Shown piece after piece: positions 19,505 through 30,460 of a stretch of 64,000 bases of DNA (its first letter is position 1; each line of letters opens with the position of its first letter). Made by a program: the position numbers and the translations under genes. The DNA is from Pseudomonas fulva (GTDB taxonomy: Bacteria > Pseudomonadota > Gammaproteobacteria > Pseudomonadales > Pseudomonadaceae). The notes beneath the pieces are model-generated. The model made no database searches. It was not told the DNA's origin and saw only the letters and a program-made list of their open reading frames with translations. Where the stretch lies: NCBI RefSeq assembly GCF_015680705.1, contig NZ_JADNYP010000011.1, positions 106,826 to 170,825 of the forward strand. The letters run 5' to 3'.

Positions 19505-22500
19505 TTATTTCAAGCATGCATGCAGAACGGGGATCAACCGCTGCAGGCGCTCGCCCACCTGCGGGTTGCTCGCTCGCATCGTGGCCCCAGCAACTGCCTG
19601 GCTGATGGCCGTATAACCCCAAGGTTTGTGAGCGCGGATGAGCGCTGACTGTTGATCATCTGCCTGGTGGAACTCAGTGTACAAGCTAGTATTGGGCGAT
19701 GGCAGCTCCTGCAACCAATCTTCCGGCCGCGCCAGTGCTACCATCGGGATGTTGCGTTGCTTGCAGAATACTGACAAGTGCAGGTCCGCCATGCCCGGTG
19801 TGCCGAAATGGGTAAGATCCAAACCTCTCAGTAGGCCGGAGTGGAATGCCACGGTACCGGTGCCGAGGTTGTTCACTAACGCATCACGCTCCAACTCCTT
19901 CTTGAACATATGCACTTTGCGATAGGACGAGAAGTAGCCTTCTGCCTGCTCCGGCAGCAGCACTCCGTGCACGCCGATCACCGCCTGTCGACCGTAGTCT
20001 TCAATGCGCCGCACCATGCTGGCGACGTAATCAGGGGGATAGATGATGTCATCGTCTGCGGTGAAGTAGTAGCAGTCTTCAGAGAGCGCGGCGAATGCTA
20101 GGAACTTCCCGTTGTCACGAAGACCAGGGTGATCTTTGGACAGATACACCGTGACTTGGGAATGACAATTAAGAACAAAGTCAGGGATCGACTCATAGCG
20201 ATCAAGGTAGACATGCAAGGCATCGACCTGGGGCGCAAGGCTGGCCAGTACCTGACGTAGCAAGTCGGCGCGTTCTGGAATGGAACACAGGCTGACAATC
20301 ACGGGCTGGATGGGATTGGCAAGCTTGCTCATTTCTGGCGAAACGGGGATAAGATCGCGAATGACCGGAAAACGGAAAAACTGGCGGAAGCGTCCGGCCC
20401 CAAGTTGTCCGTGTAGGCGGGCTGACGTTGCAATGTATTCCTCTTTTGCAGTCGAGTTACGCTTAGCGCCTTCGTTGTCAAAAAAGGAGTTTGAAAGCAA
20501 ATCGCAATTATTATGCGGATGCTCTTGCACAGATTGAAAGTATAGTGGCAAGTCAAGCTCGGGAAATTTTGCGCCTATTTGTGTGGCCCACGTTTCTAGT
20601 CTAAGTAAGAACTCATCGTCAGCCTCGCACGTACAGTTGAAAAATCCAATTTCATCAAAAACTCGACGTTTTAACCCGATAGCTTGCAATCCGAGTCTGC
20701 TAACAGATCCGTTGAGTGAAATAACCTGGCACGATGGGAACATCACGCGAGAATAAGCCCCGCGCACCGCTACAACGTCGGGTTGCAGAAGTTTCGACAT
20801 GCTTAAGCGGATACGATCAGGGTGAGATAAATCATCACCGTTCTGAAAGAAAATATATTCACCTTTCGCTATTTGTATCGCGTAATTCTTCGCGAAATTA
20901 ATCCCCAAATCGGTATTAATGCGTCGGCAGTGAAGGTTTGCGACAGACTTCTGCAAGCGTTGTAGAATGGCCCAGGTTGCATCGGTGCTGGCACTGTCAA
21001 CAACAATAACTTCTAGGCTAGGCCAGTTTTGTCTAAGTGCGGAAGTTACGGATTCTTCAATATTTTCGCGAGAGTTATGCGAAGTTATCAAAATGGAAAC
21101 TGTCGGCGTCGCTAAACTGTCAAGATTGGATAGTGCCCGTGTTGCCAAGGATATCTTATGGTTGATGTCAGTTAAGGTAGCGAAGTGCGGAGTCTTCGCA
21201 GCAGGTGTGAGATGGCGCTGTGCTTGAGTTTTATTAAAAGTCGTGGTTGACATAGCTGTTTGTCTCATTCTCTGCCGTGTTAAATTCTGATGAAATGCAT
21301 AAAATTGAGCCAGTTCGGGTTGGTTAGCGATGGCCTGCTCATATAACTCTATTGCCAGCGAGTATTGTCCAGCGCTAAAGGCTGCTTGGGCACCGTTGCT
21401 CAGTGACAATGGTGAAGCTCCTGCCCGCTGGAAATAATGTCGGTTTCGTCGCTCGGGAAGGTTAGATGATCGGGCGCAAAGAGCAATAGATACGGCCGGC
21501 GAGTCGAAGGTGTTTCCTAGTATCAAGGAGTAAATTCGTGCCTGTCCTGGACCTTGTAACTGTAGAGCAAATCGGAGAAACTGACATTCCTCGGGCACGA
21601 TTAAAGAGTATGTCGACCCTGCTAGGTTGGCGGTGTGTCCGAGGGCTTTGTTATCAGCATCATAGTATTCAATAATAGTCTTTAGTTCTGAGAGATCATG
21701 TTCCACTTGTAGTCGGAACTGGTTGTTTCTCTGCATATTGAACTCAGATCGTTTAAAGTATTGTGCTGCGTAGAGGGTGACAAGCTCATCCGCCCTAGCT
21801 CGTGAAACCACTACCAGAGCAGAGTTGCAAATGTTAAGGCTAATTGAATTTGGTAGGCGTGGCGTCAACCAATCAATCAAAGCGTCCGCTGTAATTTTAA
21901 TGGCTTTGCTATCCACAACTGGCTGTCGATAATCAGCTGCAGAAAGTCGTTCCGCTATAGGTAAGATATCCTCCGCTAGCGAAAGTCCGATATCTGAGTA
22001 AGAAAGGTCGTTGATTGTACTTTTTACCGTTCCTGCTGGCAGGAGTGAGCCGTCTCGACAATATTGAAACTCGTCAATAGCTAGCATATTAGGCCAGTTC
22101 AGCCAAAGATTGGGAACATCATTTAGACAGTCATCTAACCAGTCCTCGGGTAAAGCTTCAGACCGGATCAAGGATGATCGAGCTGCAAGCTTTGCAGTAG
22201 GCAAATATTGGGCGCCATCATCTTTTAGAATACATTTTCCTTTAGAGGCGATGTAGCATGCCGATTTACCGAAAGCATTTGCATTAGAATAATGTCTTGC
22301 CTGAATCAGATCAGTTAGGTAGTGTGGGCCGTAGATGTCGTTAGAAACAAAAAAAGCTAGCCAAGTATTTTTTGATATAATTTTTTTTGCTTCGTTAATG
22401 CAATCGTCCTGTGCTGTATGGTAAATAATGCGCTGGTCAATTGTATAACTGATAGGAGACCTGTGATCGTATTGGCGAAGTAGCAGCGCGCGGCATGGGT

Positions 22501-23551
22501 ATTCTTGACGGAGTATATTTGAAACAATTAATTTCTCGGCCTCAAAGCTATCTGCGACGGCCAGTATGAGTACTTCTGGACGTTCAGGCTGCCACCGTTT
22601 TCCTTGAATACGCGATTTTATATAGTCAAGGCGATGTGCATAAGTATGCTCGCGTAGAATGGACCGTAAAGCTAATGCTCTATGCTTGCGGTATAAAGTT
22701 TCGTCATCCCACAGGCGAATAATTTTTTCTCGAAGTATAGAAGGGGTGCTAGATGTTATAACTAAATCACCGAAGAATAAGTGCATCCCATTTGAATTGT
22801 TGCTAACGACGATAGTGTTGCTAGACATCAGTTCAAATATTCGCCTTGCGAACATGCTCTGAGATCGAGTGACAGTATTGATATTTAGGGCAAATCGATA
22901 TCCTTTGTATGCGGTATCAATTTTTTCGAACGGTAGAAAACCTTTGATTGCCGTATTAAACTGGCTTGGAAATTTAGTTTCTTCTTTCGTATCGTAATAA
23001 TTCCGATCGTAAATTTCCAGCGGGCCAATGGAAGAGACGGTATCAGCTAGGTTAGTAAAGTCGCGCTGGCGCCCAGGATAGCGTTGATACCAAGATCCTG
23101 CAAAGCAAAATCCTCTTTTCCTAGCTATAGTGGGGAAGGGGTTGTGCAGGGTAGGTTGAGAAGCAAACGGTAACAAGGATACGTGCTCGTGCCCCAACTC
23201 CTTTTTATAGCGTGGGATGCAGTCTATATCCGTTGTAAAAACATGGTCAAAGTATCTTGCTAAAGGAAGGAAAGTACCAAAGTGAACGGGATCTTCCTTG
23301 TTCCAGAAAACTGTCGGGATGTTAAGGGATTTGCACAAATTGATACATTCTAAAATTTGCAAGGATGGTGGTGAGAGCTTCCGGCACCAAGTGTTGGCCC
23401 GCCCTTGCCATGCTGACTCGACAAACAAAAAATCTGCATCACTTTGGAGTATTTCGTCCCGAAATGAATCTGGAGTGAGGTGGGTGACACGGTCACAGCT
23501 TTCTGTGAGCGCATTGCTGGTGAAAGTGTCGGCTACTAATAGAATATTCAA
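19505..23551 (-). CDS. Giant multidomain glycosyltransferase (CgeB-like plus GT2 modules)
   Basis: 1348 residues. About 1-335 is a CgeB/DUF3880-like GT-B module ([70 protein letters not shown]). The middle part is not recognised. GT2 follows at about 845-1050 ([40 protein letters not shown]). The C-terminus (about 1130-1348) holds a further transferase-like segment with [10 protein letters not shown] and [13 protein letters not shown]. The start is a TTG at 23551 with no clear ribosome site; an in-frame stop lies 21 bases upstream. The first part is AT-rich, whereas the 3' end is near normal composition. The N-terminal module is paralogous to the gene at 24598-26556. Confidence 0.82.
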   Translation of the reverse strand: MNILLVADTFTSNALTESCDRVTHLTPDSFRDEILQSDADFLFVESAWQGRANTWCRKLSPPSLQILECINLCKSLNIPTVFWNKEDPVHFGTFLPLARYFDHVFTTDIDCIPRYKKELGHEHVSLLPFASQPTLHNPFPTIARKRGFCFAGSWYQRYPGRQRDFTNLADTVSSIGPLEIYDRNYYDTKEETKFPSQFNTAIKGFLPFEKIDTAYKGYRFALNINTVTRSQSMFARRIFELMSSNTIVVSNNSNGMHLFFGDLVITSSTPSILREKIIRLWDDETLYRKHRALALRSILREHTYAHRLDYIKSRIQGKRWQPERPEVLILAVADSFEAEKLIVSNILRQEYPCRALLLRQYDHRSPISYTIDQRIIYHTAQDDCINEAKKIISKNTWLAFFVSNDIYGPHYLTDLIQARHYSNANAFGKSACYIASKGKCILKDDGAQYLPTAKLAARSSLIRSEALPEDWLDDCLNDVPNLWLNWPNMLAIDEFQYCRDGSLLPAGTVKSTINDLSYSDIGLSLAEDILPIAERLSAADYRQPVVDSKAIKITADALIDWLTPRLPNSISLNICNSALVVVSRARADELVTLYAAQYFKRSEFNMQRNNQFRLQVEHDLSELKTIIEYYDADNKALGHTANLAGSTYSLIVPEECQFLRFALQLQGPGQARIYSLILGNTFDSPAVSIALCARSSNLPERRNRHYFQRAGASPLSLSNGAQAAFSAGQYSLAIELYEQAIANQPELAQFYAFHQNLTRQRMRQTAMSTTTFNKTQAQRHLTPAAKTPHFATLTDINHKISLATRALSNLDSLATPTVSILITSHNSRENIEESVTSALRQNWPSLEVIVVDSASTDATWAILQRLQKSVANLHCRRINTDLGINFAKNYAIQIAKGEYIFFQNGDDLSHPDRIRLSMSKLLQPDVVAVRGAYSRVMFPSCQVISLNGSVSRLGLQAIGLKRRVFDEIGFFNCTCEADDEFLLRLETWATQIGAKFPELDLPLYFQSVQEHPHNNCDLLSNSFFDNEGAKRNSTAKEEYIATSARLHGQLGAGRFRQFFRFPVIRDLIPVSPEMSKLANPIQPVIVSLCSIPERADLLRQVLASLAPQVDALHVYLDRYESIPDFVLNCHSQVTVYLSKDHPGLRDNGKFLAFAALSEDCYYFTADDDIIYPPDYVASMVRRIEDYGRQAVIGVHGVLLPEQAEGYFSSYRKVHMFKKELERDALVNNLGTGTVAFHSGLLRGLDLTHFGTPGMADLHLSVFCKQRNIPMVALARPEDWLQELPSPNTSLYTEFHQADDQQSALIRAHKPWGYTAISQAVAGATMRASNPQVGERLQRLIPVLHACLK

Positions 23552-23747
23552 GTTATTAAAGTCGCAATATTAAATATATGAAGGGGTTAGATAGATCAAA
23601 GATCTAAATGCTTCATTGCAGCCAGGGATTGTTTGCTGAATATTGCGAACTATAGGAGGCTTCAATTTGTTGGATAAAAACATGAAGAAGCGAGGCAAAA
23701 AAATTAGATAAAATAATTTCATATAAACTGCCTCGCTATCGCTTGGG

Positions 23748-24593
23748 CTAGTTAGGCTTTGACATCTTGTGGTTGCGTGCTGGAGGAGTGGTCTCGATCT
23801 CGGGGATTGACCAGTCCCTTTGTTTGTAACCATCGATCATCAAGCTTCCCAGATACAGGTCGAAAGCATCAGAAAATTTGAAGATGCTTCCGAAGTATGG
23901 TCCGCCGGGGGTCGGGGTTAGCTCGCCAATATAAACATCCACGCCAGTTGTGTACATATCAACGCTAATAAAAGGGCGGTTTAACTCATTTGCGGCCCTT
24001 TTTGCAGCGTCCAGCATTTCTCGATAATTGCCGGGTTTAATTGGAACTCCTGGTTTTGAAAATTCTTCTGAGGTTGTAGCTCGCGAATCTGTGATTGGTT
24101 CGAAATCCCCGTCGAAGAAAGATATTTCGTCGACCTTGGGGTTTCGGTTGATCTGCAAAATGAATTCCGGTTTGCCGTTGAAGGTATAAATTTTATAGTC
24201 GAAAGGAATTTTAAGTACACCATTTTCGCCGGTTATTAACTCCTCGGCAATCACCGGGCTCTTTTGGCCCTTGCAGAGTCTACGAATATCGTCCACTACT
24301 TCTACTTGAGTCATTAATTTATTGGAAAGCTGTTCAAAATAGCCGCCTTTAACACGGTAAAGAAGATATATTCCGGCCTTAGAAGAAAGATTTGTCAGTT
24401 TCAAAACAACAGGATCAGGAAGTTCATCAAAATCTATGTTTTCGACAGAGCTGAACTTTGATATCTGCTTTGGCGTCTGAAGTCCTGCCGCTGTCAGAAC
24501 TTCTCTGGTAGTGAGTTTGTCAATGAAGAATCTGTTCTTATCACTCCGCTCGGCATGAGCTTGGATAAAATCTGTAAAATATTTGCAAATCAT
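23748..24593 (-). CDS. ATP-grasp ligase, TupA-like
   Basis: 281 residues resembling TupA-like ATP-grasp proteins: VVLKLTNLSSKAGIYLL (nucleotide-binding strand with Lys), VIAEELI, FDYKIYTFNGKPEFILQI and a C-terminal VDVYIGELTPTPGGPYFG with the metal-binding Glu. ATP-grasp enzymes join a carboxylate to an amine through an acyl phosphate, and TupA was named for teichuronopeptide synthesis. With UDP-GlcA and UDP-ManNAcA genes nearby, amidation of uronic acids with an amino acid is a reasonable guess (inference). ATG 24593 is used; the frame also has TTG 24596. It follows the upstream glycosyltransferase stop closely. AT-rich. Confidence 0.74.
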   Translation of the reverse strand: MICKYFTDFIQAHAERSDKNRFFIDKLTTREVLTAAGLQTPKQISKFSSVENIDFDELPDPVVLKLTNLSSKAGIYLLYRVKGGYFEQLSNKLMTQVEVVDDIRRLCKGQKSPVIAEELITGENGVLKIPFDYKIYTFNGKPEFILQINRNPKVDEISFFDGDFEPITDSRATTSEEFSKPGVPIKPGNYREMLDAAKRAANELNRPFISVDMYTTGVDVYIGELTPTPGGPYFGSIFKFSDAFDLYLGSLMIDGYKQRDWSIPEIETTPPARNHKMSKPN

Positions 24594-24597
24594 CAAG

Positions 24598-26556
24598 TTA
24601 GACCTCTACGATCGATTGGAAGTCGCCTTTTGTGATGAGTGATGTTTGTTTTCCGTTTAGGATGTCTTCCTCAGAGATCTGCCAGGTGTGATTAGTTTGC
24701 TTTCCCCGGAACTGGACAAAATTAAAAGGGTCAGAAGCATAGATTTTTTTTCCGGAATTTAGAACTGCTTTGATAAATGAACTATCTTCGCCCGTATTGG
24801 TTGGCTGAAACTTAATGGCATCAAAGACTTCACGCTTTATAACAAATGTCGGACCCGCTACGAAGTCCACCTCTTGATGTTTCATTCCAGAAAAACGTTT
24901 TACCAGTTGTTTAGATTCAGAAAGATACATGTAAATTTCTTTTTTCCCCACCATGCCGTAGTCGCCAAATGTAAACGGGATCAACATGTCGGAAAGATAG
25001 TTTTTAAAGTAGAAATCATCATCGTCCATTTTTGCTATGTAATCGCCTTTGGCGAAGCTGGCGGCATGATTGAATCGTTCGCCTAGTGTGGTTTCCGGAT
25101 CATCATTAGTAATGACTTGAATGCGCCTGAGTGTCGAGGGCCTACTTTTTAGTTTGGTGATGAGTTCTTCTTTTTCAACGTTATTGAAATCTTGCAGAAC
25201 AAGAATTAATTCGCAGTTAGAATGGCTTTGCCTTGTCATATTTTCGACAATGCGATCAATCATGTGCGGGCGTCGAGTGCAGGTGATAATACTAACAAGT
25301 GGTATGGGCGTATCGCTCTCAAAGCCAAGAGACTTTTGAATGTCTTTCAACCTGTGAGTGTATGTATGTTTAGTCATGACTTCGCGGTAACCCAAGTGCG
25401 AAGTTTTCTCCCAGTAATACTCGTCGTTTAGAAGTTTTTCGATGATTTTCTTGGCTTCTTCAGCGTCATTGGCGATATGTACGATACCAGGGAACTGTTC
25501 TTCAATGGCTTTCGAAGGAGTTGAAACTACTGGTGTACCACATGCCAGAAGTTCATAAACCCTACGAGACATCATCGTAGGGGAGTCTACAATGGTGTTC
25601 ACATTTAGAAAAACCTTGAAGCGTTTGTAAAGCTTAACTACTTCAGCGAAAGGTACGGCCTCTCTTATGAAAGGGGTGTATTGAGATGGAAATTTATAGC
25701 GATCGCTGTCTATCTTGGACATTCGATCATAAATTGCGCCGTTGAAGTCAATAATAGAAGGGAGTAGCGCATCCATTTGTCGTTTGCGTTCATCATGACC
25801 GACGCCATAGTATGATCCCGCGAAGCATACACTTTCTGGTTTAGTTCGGAACCTATTGGATGGATTACAAATTTTTTGCTGTGCAGCAAATGGCACGGCG
25901 TAAACTCTAGCACTTGGTACATCGCGCTTGTAATCATCGACTTTGTTAGAGTCGGTTGTAAAAATAATATCTGCATGTTTGGCTATTGGAAGATAGCGGT
26001 CATAATGCATAGGATCTTCTTTATTCCAGAAGACAACAGGCATGCGGCTCTTCGCTTTTGGAATAAGATCGAGGAGCGCTTGGGCATTTGTATGCGTCAA
26101 CCCCGGCGATGTAAATGCATATTCCCATCGCCCCCGATTACCTTTCCAGCAGCTTTCTAGGAAGCAGAAGTCAGCGGTAGAATTAAGAATCTGCTCGGCA
26201 TAACTGTTCCTGTTTATTGGAAACCCAGTCATTTCATGTCGCCAGCATTCCTCCGATATTTCATCCATGATATAAATGGACTTCAGTCTTTTTGCCGCTC
26301 TTTGCAAAGACCTAGTGTCGCTCTTGCTTTCCCTTTTAAATGCTAAGGAGCTCTTGTTGACTGATAGCTTTCTGTGGAGGTCATCATTTATGCGCTGCTC
26401 ACAAAGAGTTATGTTAGCTTGAAAGAAGCGCTCGCCGATAGTGCTTGCCAACAACCTATATATTTCCAAGGCTACTTTGTAGTTACCGTTTGAAAATTCG
26501 GTGGCCGCCAATTTTGCTTGAGAGAGGAATGGCGTTGACTTGCTTTTAAGCTGCAT
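24598..26556 (-). CDS. CgeB-like plus GT2 glycosyltransferase
   Basis: 652 residues. A short helical N-terminus is followed by a CgeB/DUF3880-like module at about 90-410 ([71 protein letters not shown]). GT2 lies at about 420-640 (PLVSIITCTRRPHMI, YIAKMDDDDFYFKNYL). The first module aligns motif for motif with the start of the 1348-residue protein at 19505-23551. Clearly AT-rich codon use compared with the rml, wbp and kds genes, so probably acquired. Precedes the ATP-grasp gene by a few bases. Confidence 0.84.
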   Translation of the reverse strand: MQLKSKSTPFLSQAKLAATEFSNGNYKVALEIYRLLASTIGERFFQANITLCEQRINDDLHRKLSVNKSSLAFKRESKSDTRSLQRAAKRLKSIYIMDEISEECWRHEMTGFPINRNSYAEQILNSTADFCFLESCWKGNRGRWEYAFTSPGLTHTNAQALLDLIPKAKSRMPVVFWNKEDPMHYDRYLPIAKHADIIFTTDSNKVDDYKRDVPSARVYAVPFAAQQKICNPSNRFRTKPESVCFAGSYYGVGHDERKRQMDALLPSIIDFNGAIYDRMSKIDSDRYKFPSQYTPFIREAVPFAEVVKLYKRFKVFLNVNTIVDSPTMMSRRVYELLACGTPVVSTPSKAIEEQFPGIVHIANDAEEAKKIIEKLLNDEYYWEKTSHLGYREVMTKHTYTHRLKDIQKSLGFESDTPIPLVSIITCTRRPHMIDRIVENMTRQSHSNCELILVLQDFNNVEKEELITKLKSRPSTLRRIQVITNDDPETTLGERFNHAASFAKGDYIAKMDDDDFYFKNYLSDMLIPFTFGDYGMVGKKEIYMYLSESKQLVKRFSGMKHQEVDFVAGPTFVIKREVFDAIKFQPTNTGEDSSFIKAVLNSGKKIYASDPFNFVQFRGKQTNHTWQISEEDILNGKQTSLITKGDFQSIVEV

Positions 26557-26580
26557 TCTATTTACCGTTACGTATAAAGG

Positions 26581-27846
26581 TTATGCTAAAATGCCAACGG
26601 CATCAATGCTGAGTTGGTGGTCTCGAATTGAGGTGACTGCGTCCATGAACTGGCGGTGCTTCACCAAGATACAAATGATATCGGCTGTTTCTAGAGCCTC
26701 GGTCAAGGTGGTGAGAGCCAAGTTTGATTGGGCGAGCTTGCTTGGGAGTTCTTCGATATTTGGCTCTACAGCAAAAATTTGACAGCCCAGTTCGGCAATT
26801 TGTTTTGTGGCTTTAACAGCGGGACTTTCCCGGAGATCATCGATATCAGGCTTGAATGCTAATCCCAAACAGGCAATTTTAATGTCTCGTAAAGTGCTGC
26901 CTTGTTTTTTTGACATCGCATCTGCGATGCTGGCTTTGACCTTTTCAAGAACCCACTCAGGCTTATAGTCGTTAACTTCTCGAGCGGTGCGGATGAGTCG
27001 CGATTCATTGGGTGCTGTGTCCACAATGAACCAGGGATCGACTGCAATGCAATGACCACCCACTCCAACCCCGGGCTGAAGAATGTTAACGCGCGGGTGG
27101 TGGTTAGCCAGTGCAATTAATTCCCAAACATTAATACCAAGCTTATCGCAGATTATTGAGAGTTCGTTGGCGAACGCAATGTTTACATCCCGGAAGCTAT
27201 TTTCTGTTAGCTTACACATTTCAGCCGTTCGGGCATTAGTAACGATGCACTCTCCTTCTACGAAGGTTCTGTAGAGTTCAACTGCCATTTTGCTAGCTTT
27301 AGCACTCATACCGCCTATTACCCGATCATTAGAGACCAGTTCATGAACCACTTTGCCCGGGAGAACGCGCTCTGGACAATGAGCGACTTGTACGTCGGCC
27401 TTTTCCCCAGCTTGCTGTGGGAAGCTCAGGTCTGGCCGAACTTCGGCCAGCCAAGCTGCCATTTGCTCAGTCGCACCAACTGGAGAAGTAGATTCAAGAA
27501 TTACCAAGTCTCCCTTTTTCAATACAGGCGCAATGGATTTGCTGGCCGATTCAATATAGCTTAGATCGGGTTTGTGGCCGTCATGGAAGGGGGTAGGAAC
27601 TGCGATTAAAAAGGCATCTGCTGGCTCTGGAGTCAGAGTGGCGCGAAGATAACCTTCTTTAACAGCCGCGTGTACCAAGATATCAAGTTCTGGCTCTACG
27701 ATGTGGATCTTACCACTGTTGATAGTATTTACGGCGTATTCAGAGACATCTACTCCTATAACTCGTTTTTTGCGTGACGCGAATAAGGTAGCGGTTGGCA
27801 AGCCGATGTAGCCGAGGCCGATCATTGAGATGGTTTGGAATTGCAT
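26581..27846 (-). CDS. wecC: WecC, UDP-N-acetyl-D-mannosamine dehydrogenase
   Basis: Oxidises UDP-ManNAc to UDP-ManNAcA. The 421 residues begin with MIGLGYIGLPTATLFA (NAD-binding). STSPVGATEQM, CPERVLPGK, KLTENSFRDVNIAFANEL and the catalytic-Cys block GVGVGGHCIAVDPWF are all characteristic of the UDP-ManNAc rather than the UDP-glucose branch. It lies directly downstream of wecB, its substrate supplier, with a 50-base gap. Codon use is AT-richer than the flanks of the locus. Confidence 0.95.
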   Translation of the reverse strand: MQFQTISMIGLGYIGLPTATLFASRKKRVIGVDVSEYAVNTINSGKIHIVEPELDILVHAAVKEGYLRATLTPEPADAFLIAVPTPFHDGHKPDLSYIESASKSIAPVLKKGDLVILESTSPVGATEQMAAWLAEVRPDLSFPQQAGEKADVQVAHCPERVLPGKVVHELVSNDRVIGGMSAKASKMAVELYRTFVEGECIVTNARTAEMCKLTENSFRDVNIAFANELSIICDKLGINVWELIALANHHPRVNILQPGVGVGGHCIAVDPWFIVDTAPNESRLIRTAREVNDYKPEWVLEKVKASIADAMSKKQGSTLRDIKIACLGLAFKPDIDDLRESPAVKATKQIAELGCQIFAVEPNIEELPSKLAQSNLALTTLTEALETADIICILVKHRQFMDAVTSIRDHQLSIDAVGILA

Positions 27847-27896
27847 AGTTAGGCCTGTTGATTTCTATAGTGGTTAATAGGGTTGTTTTTGATTGT

Positions 27897-29030
27897 TCAG
27901 GATATGAGTCTTTGGGGGCTCAGCAAAGCTTCAAGTATGCGTTGACATGCGGTCCCGTCACCATAAGGGTTATGTGCAACACTCATTGCATTATAGGCGC
28001 TAGGATCATTGAGCAGAAGAGAAAGCTCGCGGACTATGGTAGAAGTATCTGTGCCCACCAGTTTCACGGTGCCTGCGGAAACTGCTTCTGGGCGCTCTGT
28101 AGTGTCCCTCATGACAAGTACCGGCTTGCCCAAAGAAGGCGCCTCCTCCTGAATGCCTCCGGAATCTGTAAGGATAATATAAGCTCGGCTCATAAGTTGA
28201 ACGAAGGGCAAATAGTCAAGTGGTTCGATTAAATAAATATTATTGATTGCCGAAAGCAGTCGGTTAATCGGCTCTCGTACATTAGGATTCATATGTACTG
28301 GATATACAATATCTATTTCAGGATGGCGTTTTGCAATTTCGATAAGCGCCTTGCAAATGCGTTCAAAACCGCCGCCGAAGCTTTCCCTTCGATGGCCTGT
28401 GACCAGTATGACTTTGCGCTCAGGGTTTAAGAAGGCAGTCGGCTGTGAAGCTTTAGCCATTAGTTTTTTATCTTCCCCCAGTTTTCTGACAACGTCCAAT
28501 AGCGCATCGATCACAGTGTTACCTGTAACAATAATATTGTAAGCAGCGACGCCTTCATTTAGCAGATTTTCTCTAGAATTGGCGGTAGGGGCAAAATGCA
28601 ATTGGGCAAGAGCACCGGTGAGCTTACGATTTCCCTCCTCCGGCCATGGGGAGTATAAATTTCCAGTGCGAAGCCCAGCTTCAATGTGACCAATTGGAAT
28701 TTGCTGGTAATATGCCGCTAAGCTGGTAGCAAACGTGGTTGCTGTATCGCCATGTACCAGTACCATATCAGGTTTGAAGTCATTGAAGACAGTTTTTATG
28801 CGTTGTAGAATTGCCGTGCTGACATCGGTCAAATCCTGTCCAGGCTTCATGATATTTAGGTCAAAGTCAGGTTGAATTTTGAACAGTTCTAATACTTGGT
28901 CTAGCATTTCTCGATGCTGACCAGTGACGCAAATTTTCGCTTCAAAACGATTGTCTGCCGCGAGTGCCAATGCAAGTGGAGCCATTTTTATTGCTTCAGG
29001 ACGGGTGCCGAATACAGTAAGTATTTTCAT
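27897..29030 (-). CDS. wecB: WecB, UDP-N-acetylglucosamine 2-epimerase (non-hydrolysing)
   Basis: Interconverts UDP-GlcNAc and UDP-ManNAc. The 377 residues match the family length. Motifs: [19 protein letters not shown] at the N-terminus, [34 protein letters not shown] at about 211-225, [10 protein letters not shown] and [17 protein letters not shown]. Together with wecC it gives UDP-ManNAcA from the common UDP-GlcNAc pool. Confidence 0.96.
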   Translation of the reverse strand: MKILTVFGTRPEAIKMAPLALALAADNRFEAKICVTGQHREMLDQVLELFKIQPDFDLNIMKPGQDLTDVSTAILQRIKTVFNDFKPDMVLVHGDTATTFATSLAAYYQQIPIGHIEAGLRTGNLYSPWPEEGNRKLTGALAQLHFAPTANSRENLLNEGVAAYNIIVTGNTVIDALLDVVRKLGEDKKLMAKASQPTAFLNPERKVILVTGHRRESFGGGFERICKALIEIAKRHPEIDIVYPVHMNPNVREPINRLLSAINNIYLIEPLDYLPFVQLMSRAYIILTDSGGIQEEAPSLGKPVLVMRDTTERPEAVSAGTVKLVGTDTSTIVRELSLLLNDPSAYNAMSVAHNPYGDGTACQRILEALLSPQRLIS

Positions 29031-29045
29031 AAATTTATGCTCGTT

Positions 29046-30458
29046 TTACATATTTTGGGAGAGGGAAATGAGACAGGCGTCCTTTTCCATTTTACGAGTT
29101 GATATTTGGGCAGCCACGCCCTTTGTCTCGATGTCTTGTAGCCACAACTGTGCAATTTCCTTCTCGTCTTCGCGAATGTAATCATCGAGCAGGATGTCAA
29201 TGCGCGCACCATTAAATTTTTCAAGAACCATCGGAACTGCTGGGTAGCGTGCGTGTTTGCCGACGGAGGCAGGCGGCCCGTCGACCACCATCAGTATCTT
29301 TAGACTCGTGACAGAAAGTGTTTCAGCCAAAGCTTTCAAAACGGCATGGCAGCTATAGTATAAATAGGTTGTACCATTGGGAGCCTGGTACGGCGTGAGC
29401 GGGGCCAAAATCACTTGGACGTAATCTAGCAAACCCGCCTGGCGCAAGTTTTCCTGTGTTTGGGCGTGGTACTGTTCCAAATGTTCGAACGCCACCTGCG
29501 TCGTGGCGGGTTTGCCATGTTCCTGGCGCGCAATTCTGGCCAGCGTTTTGGCAATGATCACGGTCGAGGTGCCAGAGCCAAACTCAATAATCAAGTCATA
29601 GTCGTTACCGTCGATCAACTCGATCAGATACAGAGCAAAATCCGGGCTAATCGGCCAGCCGTGCATGCTGGGCAAGCGTTCGCCGTGGTTGATAAAGTTT
29701 TGAACGCCCAAAAACGCTTCCAGCTGTTGTGCAGCATTGAGTATTTCAGACTTGATCGTATTCTCCAGAGAGCGGCGGGCCTTGATCATTTCAGCATTCT
29801 GGTGCTTGACCTGTTCGCTCAAGATTGCGTACTGCCTTTGCAGTTTTTCGAGTAACTGCTGAACCGCGTTATTCATTACGGTTGGCCGCATGGCACTTGT
29901 GCTAGGACTTTGATTCGTTTCCAAGGCTGGCAGCCCGAGCTGGCTCAGCTCCTCGCGCACGCGCGCTTCGACGAGTAAACGTACATCTTCGCCAAGCACC
30001 GCAATCTTAATGGCGTTCTGGAAATGTTGCAGCGCCTGTTGCGAGCGGCCAGTAATTGCGCTAGCGCGGCCCAAGGTATTATGCGCACCGGCAATCAGCA
30101 CTTGGCTGATCAGCTTCTTGCAGCAGCCCCAGTCGTGAGCCAGGTGGATGAACCGGCGCGCAGCCGTCATATTGCCGAGTTGTTGGTGGGCACCGGCAGC
30201 CAACAACGCTAGTTTGGAACGGTCCGGATGATGCTGCAGGGCTTCGTGTCGCAGTTCGACAAGGCTTTGCCAATCACCCAACTGCCATTGAGTTCGGCTG
30301 CGCTCCAGCAGATTTTCATCATACGGAACCAGGCGCGCCTCGAGATCCTCGTTGGCATCTTCCACCACAACCACACCGGCGGCTTTTCGGTGGTTGTCCG
30401 GCCTTGCCTTACGCAGGCGCAACCAGTTGGCAATGGCGGTAAGCATTGACAGTTCCAT
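29046..30458 (-). CDS. TPR-like protein with methyltransferase-like C-terminal domain
   Basis: 470 residues. Residues about 45-165 form TPR-like helical pairs (WQLGDWQSLVELRHEAL, GRSQQALQHFQNAIK). A short coiled coil near 205-245 leads to a class I methyltransferase-like domain from about 260 (YDLIIEFGSGTSTVIIAKTL, a GxGxxT-type SAM loop; later LKILMVVDGPPASVG). No specific family is recognised. It is packed in the operon, 2 bases after the upstream stop and 15 bases before wecB. O-methylation of the polymer is possible, but catalysis is unproven. Confidence 0.68.
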   Translation of the reverse strand: MELSMLTAIANWLRLRKARPDNHRKAAGVVVVEDANEDLEARLVPYDENLLERSRTQWQLGDWQSLVELRHEALQHHPDRSKLALLAAGAHQQLGNMTAARRFIHLAHDWGCCKKLISQVLIAGAHNTLGRASAITGRSQQALQHFQNAIKIAVLGEDVRLLVEARVREELSQLGLPALETNQSPSTSAMRPTVMNNAVQQLLEKLQRQYAILSEQVKHQNAEMIKARRSLENTIKSEILNAAQQLEAFLGVQNFINHGERLPSMHGWPISPDFALYLIELIDGNDYDLIIEFGSGTSTVIIAKTLARIARQEHGKPATTQVAFEHLEQYHAQTQENLRQAGLLDYVQVILAPLTPYQAPNGTTYLYYSCHAVLKALAETLSVTSLKILMVVDGPPASVGKHARYPAVPMVLEKFNGARIDILLDDYIREDEKEIAQLWLQDIETKGVAAQISTRKMEKDACLISLSQNM

Positions 30459-30460
30459 CG

